Below, piece after piece: positions 25,915 to 34,861 of a stretch of 64,000 nucleotides of DNA. The translations under genes and the position numbers were made by a program. Positions within the stretch are counted from its first letter, which is position 1. The number at the start of each line of letters is the position of its first letter. Source of the DNA: Pirellulales bacterium (GTDB taxonomy: Bacteria; Planctomycetota; Planctomycetia; Pirellulales; JAEUIK01); NCBI GenBank assembly GCA_019694455.1, contig JAIBBY010000020.1:1-64000 (forward strand), read 5' to 3'. The notes beneath the pieces were generated by a model that saw nothing but the letters and a program-made list of their open reading frames with translations, was not told where the DNA came from and did not search any database.

Positions 25915-27219
25915 CTAAACGCGGCCAGGGTACAGCACTTCGGGCTTTTCGCGTCCTGGCGTAAACAGGACCAGCCCTCCGGCCGCGTGGTTCACATAAG
26001 CCACCGCGTTCGGTTCGCCAGCGGCATGCCGCGCCAAGATCGCTTCCATCGCCTGCACGGCTGCCACGGTCTGCCGGTCGGCGCTCAGGTCGTTGTAGTC
26101 GAGCTTTCGCGCGGCGGCCAGCCGCGCATCGCGCTCGCCGCGGGCGCCGCCAAATTCCACCGTCGCCACCTCGCGCGCGAACCGCTCTAGCACTTCAATG
26201 CCGTAGCCGCGCTGCGCCCGCGCTCCCCACGGTTCGACGAATGTGCCGTTGTAATGGTTGTTCATCGTGATCTTGATCTCGCCGGGCGTGACTCCCTCGA
26301 TGGTGCACTCGATTCCGCGCTTGCGACTGTGACCGTTCCACACCCCGTTGTCGAAGCGAAACTGCACCTCTTGCTCGACATACCCCGGAAAATTGTCTGG
26401 CGTGACCCAACTGGTGTGGATGTCAAAGGCCGCTTCGCGCGGCGGCTTGCCAGGCGGACCATATTCGTAAATCAGCCGAAGCTGAGTCGAATCCCACGTT
26501 GGCCCATCGGCCGGTCCCACCAATCCCCGCTGCCCGGTGCAGGCAACCGATTTCAAGCGACCGCCAAACGTGAAGTCGATCAGCTTGATGTAATGCACCG
26601 CCACGTACGTGCCCGGGTTGCGGCCAACGATCCACTCCGCGAACTGCGAGCCCGAGATCTGCTTGGGCTCGAGCAGCGAGCAGTACCCGTTGTTCACATG
26701 CGTCAACCGATCGTCCACCACCAAGGTGCGCAATTTTTTGTGATCGGGGTCGAGCAGCTTGTGATACACCACCTTGGCCAGCACGCGCTTCTCGCGCGCC
26801 AACCGCTCCAGTTCGTCCAACTCCGCCAATGACAACACCGATGGCTTCTCGACCAGCAGGTGCTTGCCAGCCGACAGCACCGCCTTGGAGATTTCAAAAT
26901 GCCGTTGATCCGGCGTCGCCACGCAAACCAGGTCGACGTTGCCCGCCGCCAACCGTCCGCCGGCGTCGTCGCCAGTCAGGTTTTCGAACTGGGCCAATTC
27001 TGGCGGGGCGCCGCGGCGAAAAGCCTCGGCCCGAGCGCCGGTTCGCGTGGCGACCGCGGCCAGGTCCACTCGGCAGGCCCCAAAGGCGGGGTCGTAGATG
27101 CCAGCCAGCGCCGACTGCGTGAAAAACGGTCGATAGGTCTCGTCAAAGATCATCCCCAGCCCAACCATGCCGGCGCGCAAGCGATGAACAGGACAGTTTT
27201 GCGATGAGAAGTCGTTCAT
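25915..27219 (-). CDS. Gfo/Idh/MocA-family oxidoreductase, cytosolic type
   Basis: The 434-residue protein has a Rossmann domain with AGMVGLGMIFDE, VCVATPDQRHFEISK and the conserved EKPSVLSLAELDEL, then a long C-terminal domain (YVAVHYIKLIDFTFGG, IHTSWVTPDNFPGYVEQ). Unlike the two other family members in this window it lacks a Tat leader, so it should act inside the cell, probably on a sugar derivative. The chosen ATG gives MNDFSSQ; the frame is open for 35 more codons upstream without coding character. Confidence 0.85.
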   Translation of the reverse strand: MNDFSSQNCPVHRLRAGMVGLGMIFDETYRPFFTQSALAGIYDPAFGACRVDLAAVATRTGARAEAFRRGAPPELAQFENLTGDDAGGRLAAGNVDLVCVATPDQRHFEISKAVLSAGKHLLVEKPSVLSLAELDELERLAREKRVLAKVVYHKLLDPDHKKLRTLVVDDRLTHVNNGYCSLLEPKQISGSQFAEWIVGRNPGTYVAVHYIKLIDFTFGGRLKSVACTGQRGLVGPADGPTWDSTQLRLIYEYGPPGKPPREAAFDIHTSWVTPDNFPGYVEQEVQFRFDNGVWNGHSRKRGIECTIEGVTPGEIKITMNNHYNGTFVEPWGARAQRGYGIEVLERFAREVATVEFGGARGERDARLAAARKLDYNDLSADRQTVAAVQAMEAILARHAAGEPNAVAYVNHAAGGLVLFTPGREKPEVLYPGRV

Positions 27220-27444
27220 GAAGAACAATCGTAGCGATTGCCGCCTCATCATTCGAGCGACACCCCACGCGGCATTTGCCGCCAATGGCGCAGCTAGCGA
27301 GTCGCCAATCGCCCAATTCGCCAATTTGGTGTGAAGTGCATTCGCTTCGTAACCGAAAAAAGTGGTGAAATGCGCAATTGCCCGCTGGGGGAGCGGCTGT
27401 CTAAAATTGGCGGTCGTAGGGTCTTCAGGGTAGGCTTTTGTTGG

Positions 27445-27795
27445 ATGTTGAATCTCTCCGCAACTTGCTCGCGTCTGCGTAACGCCGTGGCTGTCGCCAG
27501 CCGCATCGGCGTCTTCGTGTCGTGCTTTGTTGCGATCGGCCTGCCCACCAATCTCCAGGGCCCGCTCGGCCGCTACGCTGGCAGCCAGGCCGAGGAAGAG
27601 CAGCGCTCCGAGGTGGAAGAGGCTGTGTGCGTCGTCCGCAGCCTGCTCTCGCAGCGCTCTTGCGCCATCCCCAATCCGGTGGCGTCGGTCCGCGTGGCGC
27701 CACAGGCCCGCGGCATGCGTCGCGGAGCGACTCGCGTCGCCAGCACGCTGATTCCCGACAATCTCAACGGGTGCGGCGCCACACTGCGCTGTTAG
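27445..27795 (+). CDS. Hypothetical protein with possible signal sequence
   Basis: A 116-codon frame. Residues 13-34 (NAVAVASRIGVFVSCFVAIG) look like a hydrophobic leader. The rest is Arg/Ser-rich with six cysteines and no domain that I recognise. Third-position GC is high, as in the real genes nearby, which argues for coding. No clear Shine-Dalgarno sequence is present. It could instead be an open frame by chance between the divergent MocA and carbonic anhydrase genes. Confidence 0.4.
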   Translation: MLNLSATCSRLRNAVAVASRIGVFVSCFVAIGLPTNLQGPLGRYAGSQAEEEQRSEVEEAVCVVRSLLSQRSCAIPNPVASVRVAPQARGMRRGATRVASTLIPDNLNGCGATLRC

Positions 27796-27909
27796 CCCTC
27801 CTCTCGCCAGACTCGATTGTCTCGCGCCATACGCCGCCGTGCTGTCTTGGCGCGATTTGGGTCACTTCCTGACGGCTGCTGTCGTCACTGCTGCGAGAGG
27901 AAATCCTTC

Positions 27910-28587
27910 ATGCGCCAACTGCTGCGCGGTATTCATCGCTTTCAAAATAACGCCTTTCTCGCCCGCCGCGAACTCTTTGCCGACCTGGCCAAGGGCCAGC
28001 GTCCTCAAGCGGTCTTTGTCACCTGCTGCGACTCCCGCATCGACCCCACGCTCATCACGCAAACCGAGCCGGGCGATCTGTTCGTGATCCGCAATATTGG
28101 CAACATCGTTCCGGCCTACCATCCGGCCATCACCGGCGACAGCGTGGCCGCCGCCCTGGAATACGCCGTCGGCGTGCTCGGCATTCGCGATTTGATCATC
28201 TGTGGACATTCGCACTGTGGCGCCGTGCGGGCGCTGCTCGATCCGGCGCAGGCAGACAAGCTGCCAAGCGTGCGCGATTGGCTGGGCCACGCAGAAGCCA
28301 CCAAGCGCATCATGCGCGAAAACTACAGTCATCTGTCGGGCGAGGCGCTGTTGAACGTCGCCGTGCAAGAGAACGTGCTGGTGCAACTCGAGCACTTGCG
28401 CTCCCATCCCGCATTGGTCGCCGCCATCGCGCGCGGAGAACTGAACCTGCACGGTTGGGTGTACAAGATCGAGACCGGCGACATCTTTGCTTACGACGCC
28501 GCCGGCGAGCAGTTCTTGCCGATTGGCGAAACCGCCGTAGCCGAACGGGTCGTGGCCGAACGGGCCGTGACCGCCGACGCCATCTAA
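27910..28587 (+). CDS. Beta-class carbonic anhydrase
   Basis: The 225-residue zinc enzyme interconverts CO2 and bicarbonate. The zinc ligands are Cys39 in the CxDxR motif (CCDSR), His100 and Cys103 (CGHSHCGAV). The family pattern is complete (VIRNIGNIVPAY, GDSVAAALEYAVGVL). The start follows GAGAGGAAAT. A SulP-type transporter begins 27 bases downstream on the same strand. The pair probably works in bicarbonate uptake or pH control. Confidence 0.94.
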   Translation: MRQLLRGIHRFQNNAFLARRELFADLAKGQRPQAVFVTCCDSRIDPTLITQTEPGDLFVIRNIGNIVPAYHPAITGDSVAAALEYAVGVLGIRDLIICGHSHCGAVRALLDPAQADKLPSVRDWLGHAEATKRIMRENYSHLSGEALLNVAVQENVLVQLEHLRSHPALVAAIARGELNLHGWVYKIETGDIFAYDAAGEQFLPIGETAVAERVVAERAVTADAI

Positions 28588-28614
28588 GCCAACTCATTTC
28601 AGCCCAGAAAGTCG

Positions 28615-30252
28615 ATGAATATGCACAGCACAAATCAAAGATCCCCACTCCTGAGTTGGCGACAAACGCTCGGCAGCGATCTTCTGGCGTCGGTCGTCGT
28701 GACGCTCGTCGCTTTGCCGCTCTGCATGGGCATTGCGCTCGCCGTCGGCGCGCCCATGTCAGCCGGCCTAGTGGCTGGCGTGATCGGCGGCATCGTGGTC
28801 GGCGCGATCGGCGGCGCCCCCTTGCAGGTCAGCGGCCCCGCCGCCGGCCTGATCGTCATCGTGATCGAAGTGCTCGCCCGCTACGGCACGGTCGACGGCC
28901 AATTCAGTTTGCAGCGCGGCATGCTCGCGCTGTCGGTGGCTGTCACGCTGGCGGGTCTCATGCAACTTGCCGCCGGTTGGTTGCGGCTGGGACAATGGTT
29001 TCGCGCCGTGTCCCCAGCCGTAATCGACGGCATGCTGGCCGGCATCGGCATTCTGATCGTCGCCACGCAAATCCATCTCATGGTCGACGACCCCACCAAA
29101 CGCGCCCACGGACTCGATTACCTGCTCTCGATTCCGCAAGCGATCGAAAAAGGGCTGTATCCGCTCGACGATTCGCAGCATCACCGCGCCGCGCGGATCG
29201 GCGTCATCACCATTGGCGTCATCCTGCTGTGGTCGCGCCTGCCCTGGAAGAAGCTCCGCTATCTGCCGGCGCCGCTGGTGGCAGTGGCCACCGCCGCGGC
29301 CATCGCCAATTGGGGCGGCTGGAAAATCAGCTACGTGCAGTTTCATGGCGGTTTGGCCGAAGGCCTCACGCTGCTCAATCCCTTGGCGGCGCCTCAAGTT
29401 TTGGACTACTCGCTGTTGCTGACCAGCGTTGCCATCGCCTTTGTCGCCAGCGCCGAGACGTTGCTCTGCGCCACGGCCGTCGATCAATTGCACACCGGGC
29501 CGCGCACTCGCTACGATCGCGAACTGGCCGCCCAAGGGGTCGGCAACTTCTTGTCCGGGCTATTGGGCGGCCTGCCGATCACCGGCGTTATTGTGCGCAG
29601 CGCCACCAACGTGCAGGCTGGCGCCAAGACGCGGCTATCCGCCATGCTGCATGGCGTCTGGCTGTTGCTCTTGGTCGCCGCGTTTCCTGGACTTTTGGAA
29701 CTGGTGCCGCAGGCCGCTCTGGCCGCAGTGCTGGTCTATACCGGCGTGCGACTCGTCAATCTCCACGCGATCACCGGTCTCTGGAAGCAAGGCCGCGCCG
29801 AGGTGCTCATTTATCTCGCCACGGTCGCGGGCATCGTGATCGAAGACCTGCTCACCGGCGTGGCGATTGGCGTGGTGCTGTCCGCCATCCGCATCTTGTG
29901 GATTGTCACGCGTATGCAAATCAAGGTGCGGCACGACAATTCCAACCAGCGCATCGAAGTCGGCATCCGTGGCAACGCCACCTTTTTGCGGTTGCCACGC
30001 CTGGCCGGCGCGCTCGAAAACATCGAGCCCGGAACGACCGTCACGGTCAATCTCGAACGGCTCTCCTATGTCGATCACGCCTGCGCCCAACTCTTGGAGA
30101 GCTGGGCCGTGCAGCACGAAGCGGCGGGCGGACACGTCGAAATCAACTATCAAACCTTGGAAATCAAACTCCGCGGCAAAAAGCAGGCCGACTCCGATTC
30201 GGTCGCAATCGAGCGCCCCGCGCCTCGCGTGCGCGCGGTGGCCAGTCATTGA
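28615..30252 (+). CDS. SulP-family anion transporter with STAS domain
   Basis: The 545-residue protein has 10-14 predicted membrane segments in residues 20-440 and the SulP motifs GIALAVGAPMSAGLVAGVIGG, VSGPAAGLIVI and FVASAETLLCATAVDQL. A C-terminal STAS-like domain (residues 445-520: VEVGIRGNATFLRLP, SYVDHACAQLLESW) completes it. SulP proteins move sulfate, bicarbonate or other anions. The carbonic anhydrase upstream in the same transcription unit favours bicarbonate, as for BicA-type systems. This assignment rests on the neighbour, not on residues that I can see. Confidence 0.88.
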   Translation: MNMHSTNQRSPLLSWRQTLGSDLLASVVVTLVALPLCMGIALAVGAPMSAGLVAGVIGGIVVGAIGGAPLQVSGPAAGLIVIVIEVLARYGTVDGQFSLQRGMLALSVAVTLAGLMQLAAGWLRLGQWFRAVSPAVIDGMLAGIGILIVATQIHLMVDDPTKRAHGLDYLLSIPQAIEKGLYPLDDSQHHRAARIGVITIGVILLWSRLPWKKLRYLPAPLVAVATAAAIANWGGWKISYVQFHGGLAEGLTLLNPLAAPQVLDYSLLLTSVAIAFVASAETLLCATAVDQLHTGPRTRYDRELAAQGVGNFLSGLLGGLPITGVIVRSATNVQAGAKTRLSAMLHGVWLLLLVAAFPGLLELVPQAALAAVLVYTGVRLVNLHAITGLWKQGRAEVLIYLATVAGIVIEDLLTGVAIGVVLSAIRILWIVTRMQIKVRHDNSNQRIEVGIRGNATFLRLPRLAGALENIEPGTTVTVNLERLSYVDHACAQLLESWAVQHEAAGGHVEINYQTLEIKLRGKKQADSDSVAIERPAPRVRAVASH

Positions 30253-30262
30253 ACTCGGGCGG

Positions 30263-31234
30263 TCATCGAATCCCCGGCGGCAACCCGCCGTCGGCCCGAT
30301 GACCCAGTTGTTGCAACACGGGCAGCGAAATCGAGTCGCTCAGGAAATACACCGACCCATCCCCCCACGCGATGTTGGCGCCCCCCGGGTGCTGACTGCC
30401 GAAGCCACCCACATACAGTGGGTTGTTGTAAGGCGGTCCCCCCGCCGGGGCTGCGCCGCTCCCGTCACCATCGCCTTCTCCCTCTGCTTCCTCCGGCGCT
30501 GCGTTCACGCCACTTACCGCCGGACCCAAACTAAAGGCCGAACCCGCGGGCTCTTGCACCGGCGTGCCGTTAATCGCCGTGCCGGTGTTGCGCAGTGTGG
30601 CCCGCGTGCCCGACATCCAACCCAAGTCTTTGGCGTCCGCGCGCTTTTCCCCCACGAAGATCGTGTGCGACAGCCCATCGGTCACTTCGGCCAGCCGCAC
30701 ATGGCTGTTCAGGAACAACACGCCGTTGTTGTTCACGTCGATCGGCGCCTCGATATCGTGATGACAGCCGGCGTAACTGCTGATCCCACGCCCCAAATCC
30801 GATTGGTTGCGCCGCTCCGAGGGGCAGTTCAGCACCGGCAGCGTCAGGCTCGCCACGTGGTCGTTTTTTTTGTGGTACACGCTGGCCGCGAAGTCGACAT
30901 GCGCGAACACGTTTCGCTCGTCAAGCTGCGGCAAGATCTGCACGATCCAACCCATGTGATACCCGGTGGCCACGCTTTGAATCGGCCCCTGCGGCTCAAT
31001 CGTGCCCGGCGGCAACATCTCAAACGTCGCTTCGTAATTCGCCAGTCCGATCGAGACTTGCATCAGGTTATTCGCGCAGGAGACGCGCCGCGCCGCCTCG
31101 CGCGCCGCGTTCACCGCTGGCAACAACATTGCGATCAAGATGCCGATGATCGCCATCACCACCAGCAACTCCACCAGCGTGAAACCGCCGTCGGTAGATC
31201 GGCGGCCAGGCGATGCCGTGTAACTGCGAGTCAT
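30263..31234 (-). CDS. DUF1559-family prepilin-like protein
   Basis: The 323-residue protein has a basic leader ending in Gly, then [24 protein letters not shown], the class-III prepilin signature with Glu at +5. The DUF1559 body follows, with [15 protein letters not shown] and the C-terminal [17 protein letters not shown] motif. DUF1559 proteins are strongly expanded in planctomycetes; their exact role is unknown. It is the last gene of the leftward secretion-like operon and overlaps the preceding gene by 4 bases (ATGA). Confidence 0.93.
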   Translation of the reverse strand: MTRSYTASPGRRSTDGGFTLVELLVVMAIIGILIAMLLPAVNAAREAARRVSCANNLMQVSIGLANYEATFEMLPPGTIEPQGPIQSVATGYHMGWIVQILPQLDERNVFAHVDFAASVYHKKNDHVASLTLPVLNCPSERRNQSDLGRGISSYAGCHHDIEAPIDVNNNGVLFLNSHVRLAEVTDGLSHTIFVGEKRADAKDLGWMSGTRATLRNTGTAINGTPVQEPAGSAFSLGPAVSGVNAAPEEAEGEGDGDGSGAAPAGGPPYNNPLYVGGFGSQHPGGANIAWGDGSVYFLSDSISLPVLQQLGHRADGGLPPGIR

Positions 31235-31656
31235 TGCGATGCCTCCTCGCTGTCAGGAATCTGATAAATAAGCGTTTGCTGGCGGACCGCCGACCGGTCC
31301 CCCTCCGCCGGAAAAATCGCGCGCGCCCGCACGCGCCGCGCTGTTGGTTGTTCCGCGATCGGTTCGACGACAATCTCCACGCGCGCCCCGTCAGCCTGCC
31401 CCAATTCATTGGCGCCGATGTCCCATGTCTCGCCGCTGTAGGCCGGATCGCGCGCGAGCATGCTGATTGCCCGCTGGCAGGCCGAGTAGGCCAGCCACTC
31501 GGCCTGACTGCGTCGCGCGGCTTCGCGAGCGGCGCTGCGATCGATGGCCACGGCCCGCACCAGCGCCGCTGATAGGAGCATCACGACCGCCAGCGCCAAC
31601 AGCACGATCAACGTCATCGCGCCGCGCCGGTTGCGTGTTGTATGACTGCTCGTCAT
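31231..31656 (-). CDS. GspK/PilX-like pseudopilin accessory protein
   Basis: The 141-residue protein has an N-terminal arginine-rich leader and one hydrophobic helix ([20 protein letters not shown]). Helical and strand-rich parts with [20 protein letters not shown] follow, a pattern of GspK or PilX proteins. It lacks the prepilin Glu at +5, as GspK does. It is part of the secretion-like operon, with 4-base ATGA overlaps on both sides, so it is probably made in stoichiometry with its neighbours. Confidence 0.68.
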   Translation of the reverse strand: MTSSHTTRNRRGAMTLIVLLALAVVMLLSAALVRAVAIDRSAAREAARRSQAEWLAYSACQRAISMLARDPAYSGETWDIGANELGQADGARVEIVVEPIAEQPTARRVRARAIFPAEGDRSAVRQQTLIYQIPDSEEASQ

Positions 31657-32144
31657 GGCTTGGCCTTGCGGTCAGAGCGTAGCACGGCCACCGCGCGCAG
31701 CGTGGGCGCGTCGGCCGCCGCTGGCATTGCCAGTTCACCCGGCGGCGCCACGGTCAATTGCGCCCATCGGCCGGCCTCGTCGCTGAATAGCTCAAACCTT
31801 GCTTCCGCGCCGCGCGGCAACCGAAACGACTCGCGCGCGATCGTGGCGCCGGCTTGCTGCTCCTCGCGCTCGAGCCGGTCCTGCGTGGCGCGATATTCGA
31901 TCTGCCGGTCGGCCAACGTCAGCATCAGCCCGCCCGTCTGCTCGCTGGCTTCACTCGCCGCGTGCGCATCGGTCCGAAATTGCGATTCCAGCCGATCGAG
32001 CGTGCGCATACCATCGATTCGCTCCCGCGCGCCGCTGGTCCCCCGTAGCACAAGCGCGATCGCCATGGCGGTCAAACCGGTGAGGATGCTGCCAACCGCC
32101 ATGGTGGCGATCATCTCAATGAGCGATGTGCCAGTGCGCTTCAT
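31653..32144 (-). CDS. Pseudopilin (type II secretion/type IV pilus-like)
   Basis: The 163-residue product begins MKRTGTSLIEMIATMAVGS, a prepilin-type leader and hydrophobic helix with Glu near +5. A soluble region contains two helices and strands (IEYRATQDRLEREEQ, RLPRGAEARFELFSDEAG), much as in GspJ or PilW. The ATG overlaps the upstream stop by 4 bases, and its own stop overlaps the next start, giving tight translational coupling. The frame is open upstream of the ATG without meaning. Confidence 0.75.
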   Translation of the reverse strand: MKRTGTSLIEMIATMAVGSILTGLTAMAIALVLRGTSGARERIDGMRTLDRLESQFRTDAHAASEASEQTGGLMLTLADRQIEYRATQDRLEREEQQAGATIARESFRLPRGAEARFELFSDEAGRWAQLTVAPPGELAMPAAADAPTLRAVAVLRSDRKAKP

Positions 32145-32548
32145 GGCGAGGGGGCTCCAATCCGTGTCCACGCCGTCAGCGCCACCTGTCGCTCGTTGCC
32201 GCGCGGCGTTTTCCAAATCACCGTGGCCGTCAGCCGCGCCAGTCCCTCTTGATCGTCGCGCGCCAGCCGCGCCGCTGCGCCGGCCAGCCCGGCGCGGGCA
32301 ACGGTTGGCGCCTCGGCCAGCGGCAAGCCCGCCGCCAATCGCGCTGTGGCCAATTCCAGTAGATTGCTCGCCTCCTGGCGCGCGATCTGCTCCTGCCGCG
32401 ACAGCCGAGCTTCCACCGACCACAGCCGGGCGCATTGCGTGGCCAGCGCCAGCGCCGCGCCGGCGATCACCACCGCCGCGCCGACTTCCAGCATCATATA
32501 GCCTCGGCGCCGCGCTGCGCGGTTCGTGTTGCGACCAACTGCAATCAT
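32141..32548 (-). CDS. Minor pseudopilin-like protein
   Basis: The 135-residue protein has an arginine-rich leader (RAARRRGYMMLEVGAAVVIAG) with Glu at about +5 and a single hydrophobic helix. A helical soluble part (ARLSRQEQIARQEASNLLELATARL) and a final strand pair follow. It resembles GspI/PilV minor pilins. It lies between a GspF homologue and a second pseudopilin, and overlaps both by 4 bases (ATGA). Confidence 0.7.
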   Translation of the reverse strand: MIAVGRNTNRAARRRGYMMLEVGAAVVIAGAALALATQCARLWSVEARLSRQEQIARQEASNLLELATARLAAGLPLAEAPTVARAGLAGAAARLARDDQEGLARLTATVIWKTPRGNERQVALTAWTRIGAPSP

Positions 32549-33798
32549 GGAACCAAACTCTCAATCAACTTGATCAGCGGCAAGTAACAGGCCAGCGCGA
32601 TGATCGCCACCAGCACCCCAAACAGCACCACGACCAGCGGTACCAGCACCTGCCCAAGCGACTGCAATCGGTAGCCCATGCGCCGCTCGGAGCTATCGGC
32701 CAAGGCGCGTAGCGCCCACGGCAGATTGCCCGCTCGCTCGGCAGCCATCAACAACTGTCCGTCGCGCAGACTGAACAGGCGATGCCGCGCGAGGCTATCT
32801 CCCAATGGCGATCCCGCCGCCAGCGATTGCGCGGCCGCGCGCAAGCGGCGCCGTGCCCAAGGTGGCCGAGTCGCCGCCACGGTCTCCAGGCAGATCGGCA
32901 ATGGTCGCTGGCTTTCGGCCGCCAGCGCTAGTTGCCTTAAGAGCACGCCGCGCGATCCACCTGTCCCAAGCGTCAAGAGCGTAGCCGGCCACGGCGCCCA
33001 GCCGATGTAGGCAACCACGGAATACAGAAACACCAGCGCGCAGATCACCAGCACCTGGCTGATCGTCATCTGAATCCAAACATTGCCGCTCCAATCGATC
33101 ATCCGCTGTGCGATCAGCGGCATTTCAATGCCAAAATCAGCGAAAATCAGCTCAAACTTCGGCAACAGGAATCGCACAAACCCGCCGGTCACATTGACCA
33201 ACAGCAGCGAGCTCCAAAACAACCAGAGGATTCGGCTAGTCAGCGGCGCCCACAGCGGCGCGGCTTGTGTCCGTTGCTGCGCCGCCTCGCGCAGCGCCCT
33301 TCCCATCTGGCCCGTCTCCCGTCCAATCCGCGCTGCGGCGACAGCCTCTTGCGGCACCAGCCTTGGCGTTTTGACTAGCGCCTCCGGCAGGTCCACTCCC
33401 CGCTCCAACAAGCCGACCAACGCCACCAGTCTGGCCCGGGTTTGGCCGCGCGTCTCCGTCGCCAGCGCGCGGAGCACTCGTTCCAGCGGCATCCGCTTTT
33501 CCACCGTGGTGGCGATGACGTTCAATACCATGTCGCGCCGCGCTCGGCCCACGCGGTTGGCGACCATCATCAGCACCGCGAAGCTGCACATCCACAACAA
33601 GATCGAGCCAGCCACCTGCAGCGTGCTCGCCAGAATGGTGACCGCCGCCGAGGCGATCAGCGTCCACCCCGCCACCCGCATCAGAAATCCCATCAGGCTG
33701 ACCGGCTCGCCGCGCCGCTGCAACAGTCGCGCCGCGACCAGCAGCGCCGCGCCAAAAATTACGATCCCGGCAATGCTTTTGACAATCGATTCCGCCAT
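32545..33798 (-). CDS. GspF/PilC-family inner-membrane platform protein, copy 3
   Basis: The 417-residue protein has several membrane helices and two T2SSF helical domains (EKRMPLERVLRALATET through GQMGRALREAA, and the second, ESQRPLPICLETVAATR through GNLPWALRALADSSERRM). It ends with a strongly hydrophobic helix (VLVPLVVVLFGVLVAIIALA). Two N-terminal hydrophobic helices precede the first domain, unlike its two neighbours. It is the third consecutive GspF paralogue of the operon, separated by 7 bases from the second. Confidence 0.88.
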   Translation of the reverse strand: MAESIVKSIAGIVIFGAALLVAARLLQRRGEPVSLMGFLMRVAGWTLIASAAVTILASTLQVAGSILLWMCSFAVLMMVANRVGRARRDMVLNVIATTVEKRMPLERVLRALATETRGQTRARLVALVGLLERGVDLPEALVKTPRLVPQEAVAAARIGRETGQMGRALREAAQQRTQAAPLWAPLTSRILWLFWSSLLLVNVTGGFVRFLLPKFELIFADFGIEMPLIAQRMIDWSGNVWIQMTISQVLVICALVFLYSVVAYIGWAPWPATLLTLGTGGSRGVLLRQLALAAESQRPLPICLETVAATRPPWARRRLRAAAQSLAAGSPLGDSLARHRLFSLRDGQLLMAAERAGNLPWALRALADSSERRMGYRLQSLGQVLVPLVVVLFGVLVAIIALACYLPLIKLIESLVP

Positions 33799-33805
33799 GC
33801 TGATC

Positions 33806-34861
33806 CTACGACAACGCTTCGATAAGCCAATACAACGGCATCACCGTCGCCGTCAAAATCACCACTACGCACCACACCACCATCAAGAAGGCGATCGCCG
33901 GCAACACCACCTCCACCAGCGATACCTGCCGTCGTGCCCGCGTCTCGAACAGATCGGCCGCTGCCCGCAGCGATTCGGACAGTTGTCGCTCGCTTTCTCC
34001 CCAGCCGACCATCGGCGCCAGGCTCGCCGGAAAGGCCGGCTCCGTGGCGAGCGCGGCCGACAGGGGCTGCCCGGTTTCCACCACGTCGGCCGCCCGCAGG
34101 CTGGCCGCGCCCAATTCCACGTCGAGCGCCGCTTGCCCGGCGGTGCGCAAGGCCTCGTCGAGCCGTGTCCTGGCGTCGATCAGCACCGACATCAGCCGCG
34201 ACCAGCCCGCCAAAGTTCTAAAACGCCATAATCCGCCAAACAGCGGCGTCCGTTTGTAGAGTCGATGCTTCGTCTCGTCCGGCAGTATCCAGCGCCAAAT
34301 GGCGGCGCCCGCTACAGCGGAGACGAACGCGGCGACTGCAATTTGCCACACATGCCTGCCGGCCAGCACGAACAATTGAGTTGCCAGCGGAACCTCCACG
34401 TCGAAGTCCTGAAAAAACGCGTCGTTCGGTTGGGCAAACACGCTGAGAAACAAGAAGATCACAATCGTCAATAGCGTTAAGACGCAGGCCGGGTAAAACA
34501 CGGCCAGCCGCGCCTCACGTCCCAGTTGGTCCAGCCGCCGCTCATAGTCGAGGTAACCTAACCATGCTTGCGCGTCGCCGCGGCGCGCGGTCTCGATCAG
34601 CGCCGCTCGCAGCGGTCTTGGCACGCCGCGTTCGGCAGCGAGCGCGTCGTCCAGCGCCGCGCCGCGCTGCACGCGATCGGCCACCCGCGCCAGCGCGCCC
34701 GCCAATCGAGGCCGCGCCGATTCTTCTGCCATCGCGTGGAGCGCGCCAACCAGCGGCAGCACGCCCCCCACCAGCGCGGTCAACTGCCCGCCCAACAGTT
34801 TTTCCTCGCTGCCAGTTAACGAGGCGTCGCCGTTTGTCGCCGATCGATTGTGCTCGGTCAT
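33806..34861 (-). CDS. GspF/PilC-family platform protein, copy 2
   Basis: The 351-residue protein shows the GspF layout: a helical domain at 25-110, membrane helices near 120-140 and 165-190, a second helical domain (SRLMSVLIDARTRLDEALRTAG, then APMVGWGESERQLSESL) and a final membrane helix (AIAFLMVVWCVVVILTATVM). The first domain has lost the Gly-rich inner motif (ETARRGDAQAWLGYL). Its ATG overlaps the stop of copy 1 by 4 bases. Confidence 0.87.
   Translation of the reverse strand: MTEHNRSATNGDASLTGSEEKLLGGQLTALVGGVLPLVGALHAMAEESARPRLAGALARVADRVQRGAALDDALAAERGVPRPLRAALIETARRGDAQAWLGYLDYERRLDQLGREARLAVFYPACVLTLLTIVIFLFLSVFAQPNDAFFQDFDVEVPLATQLFVLAGRHVWQIAVAAFVSAVAGAAIWRWILPDETKHRLYKRTPLFGGLWRFRTLAGWSRLMSVLIDARTRLDEALRTAGQAALDVELGAASLRAADVVETGQPLSAALATEPAFPASLAPMVGWGESERQLSESLRAAADLFETRARRQVSLVEVVLPAIAFLMVVWCVVVILTATVMPLYWLIEALS

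Noticed and set aside
28278-30302. A 674-codon open frame in another phase across carbonic anhydrase and SulP
   Set aside because: It is Arg-rich and repeat-like, and lies out of phase with two genes with clear domains. It is open only because stop codons are rare in GC-rich DNA.
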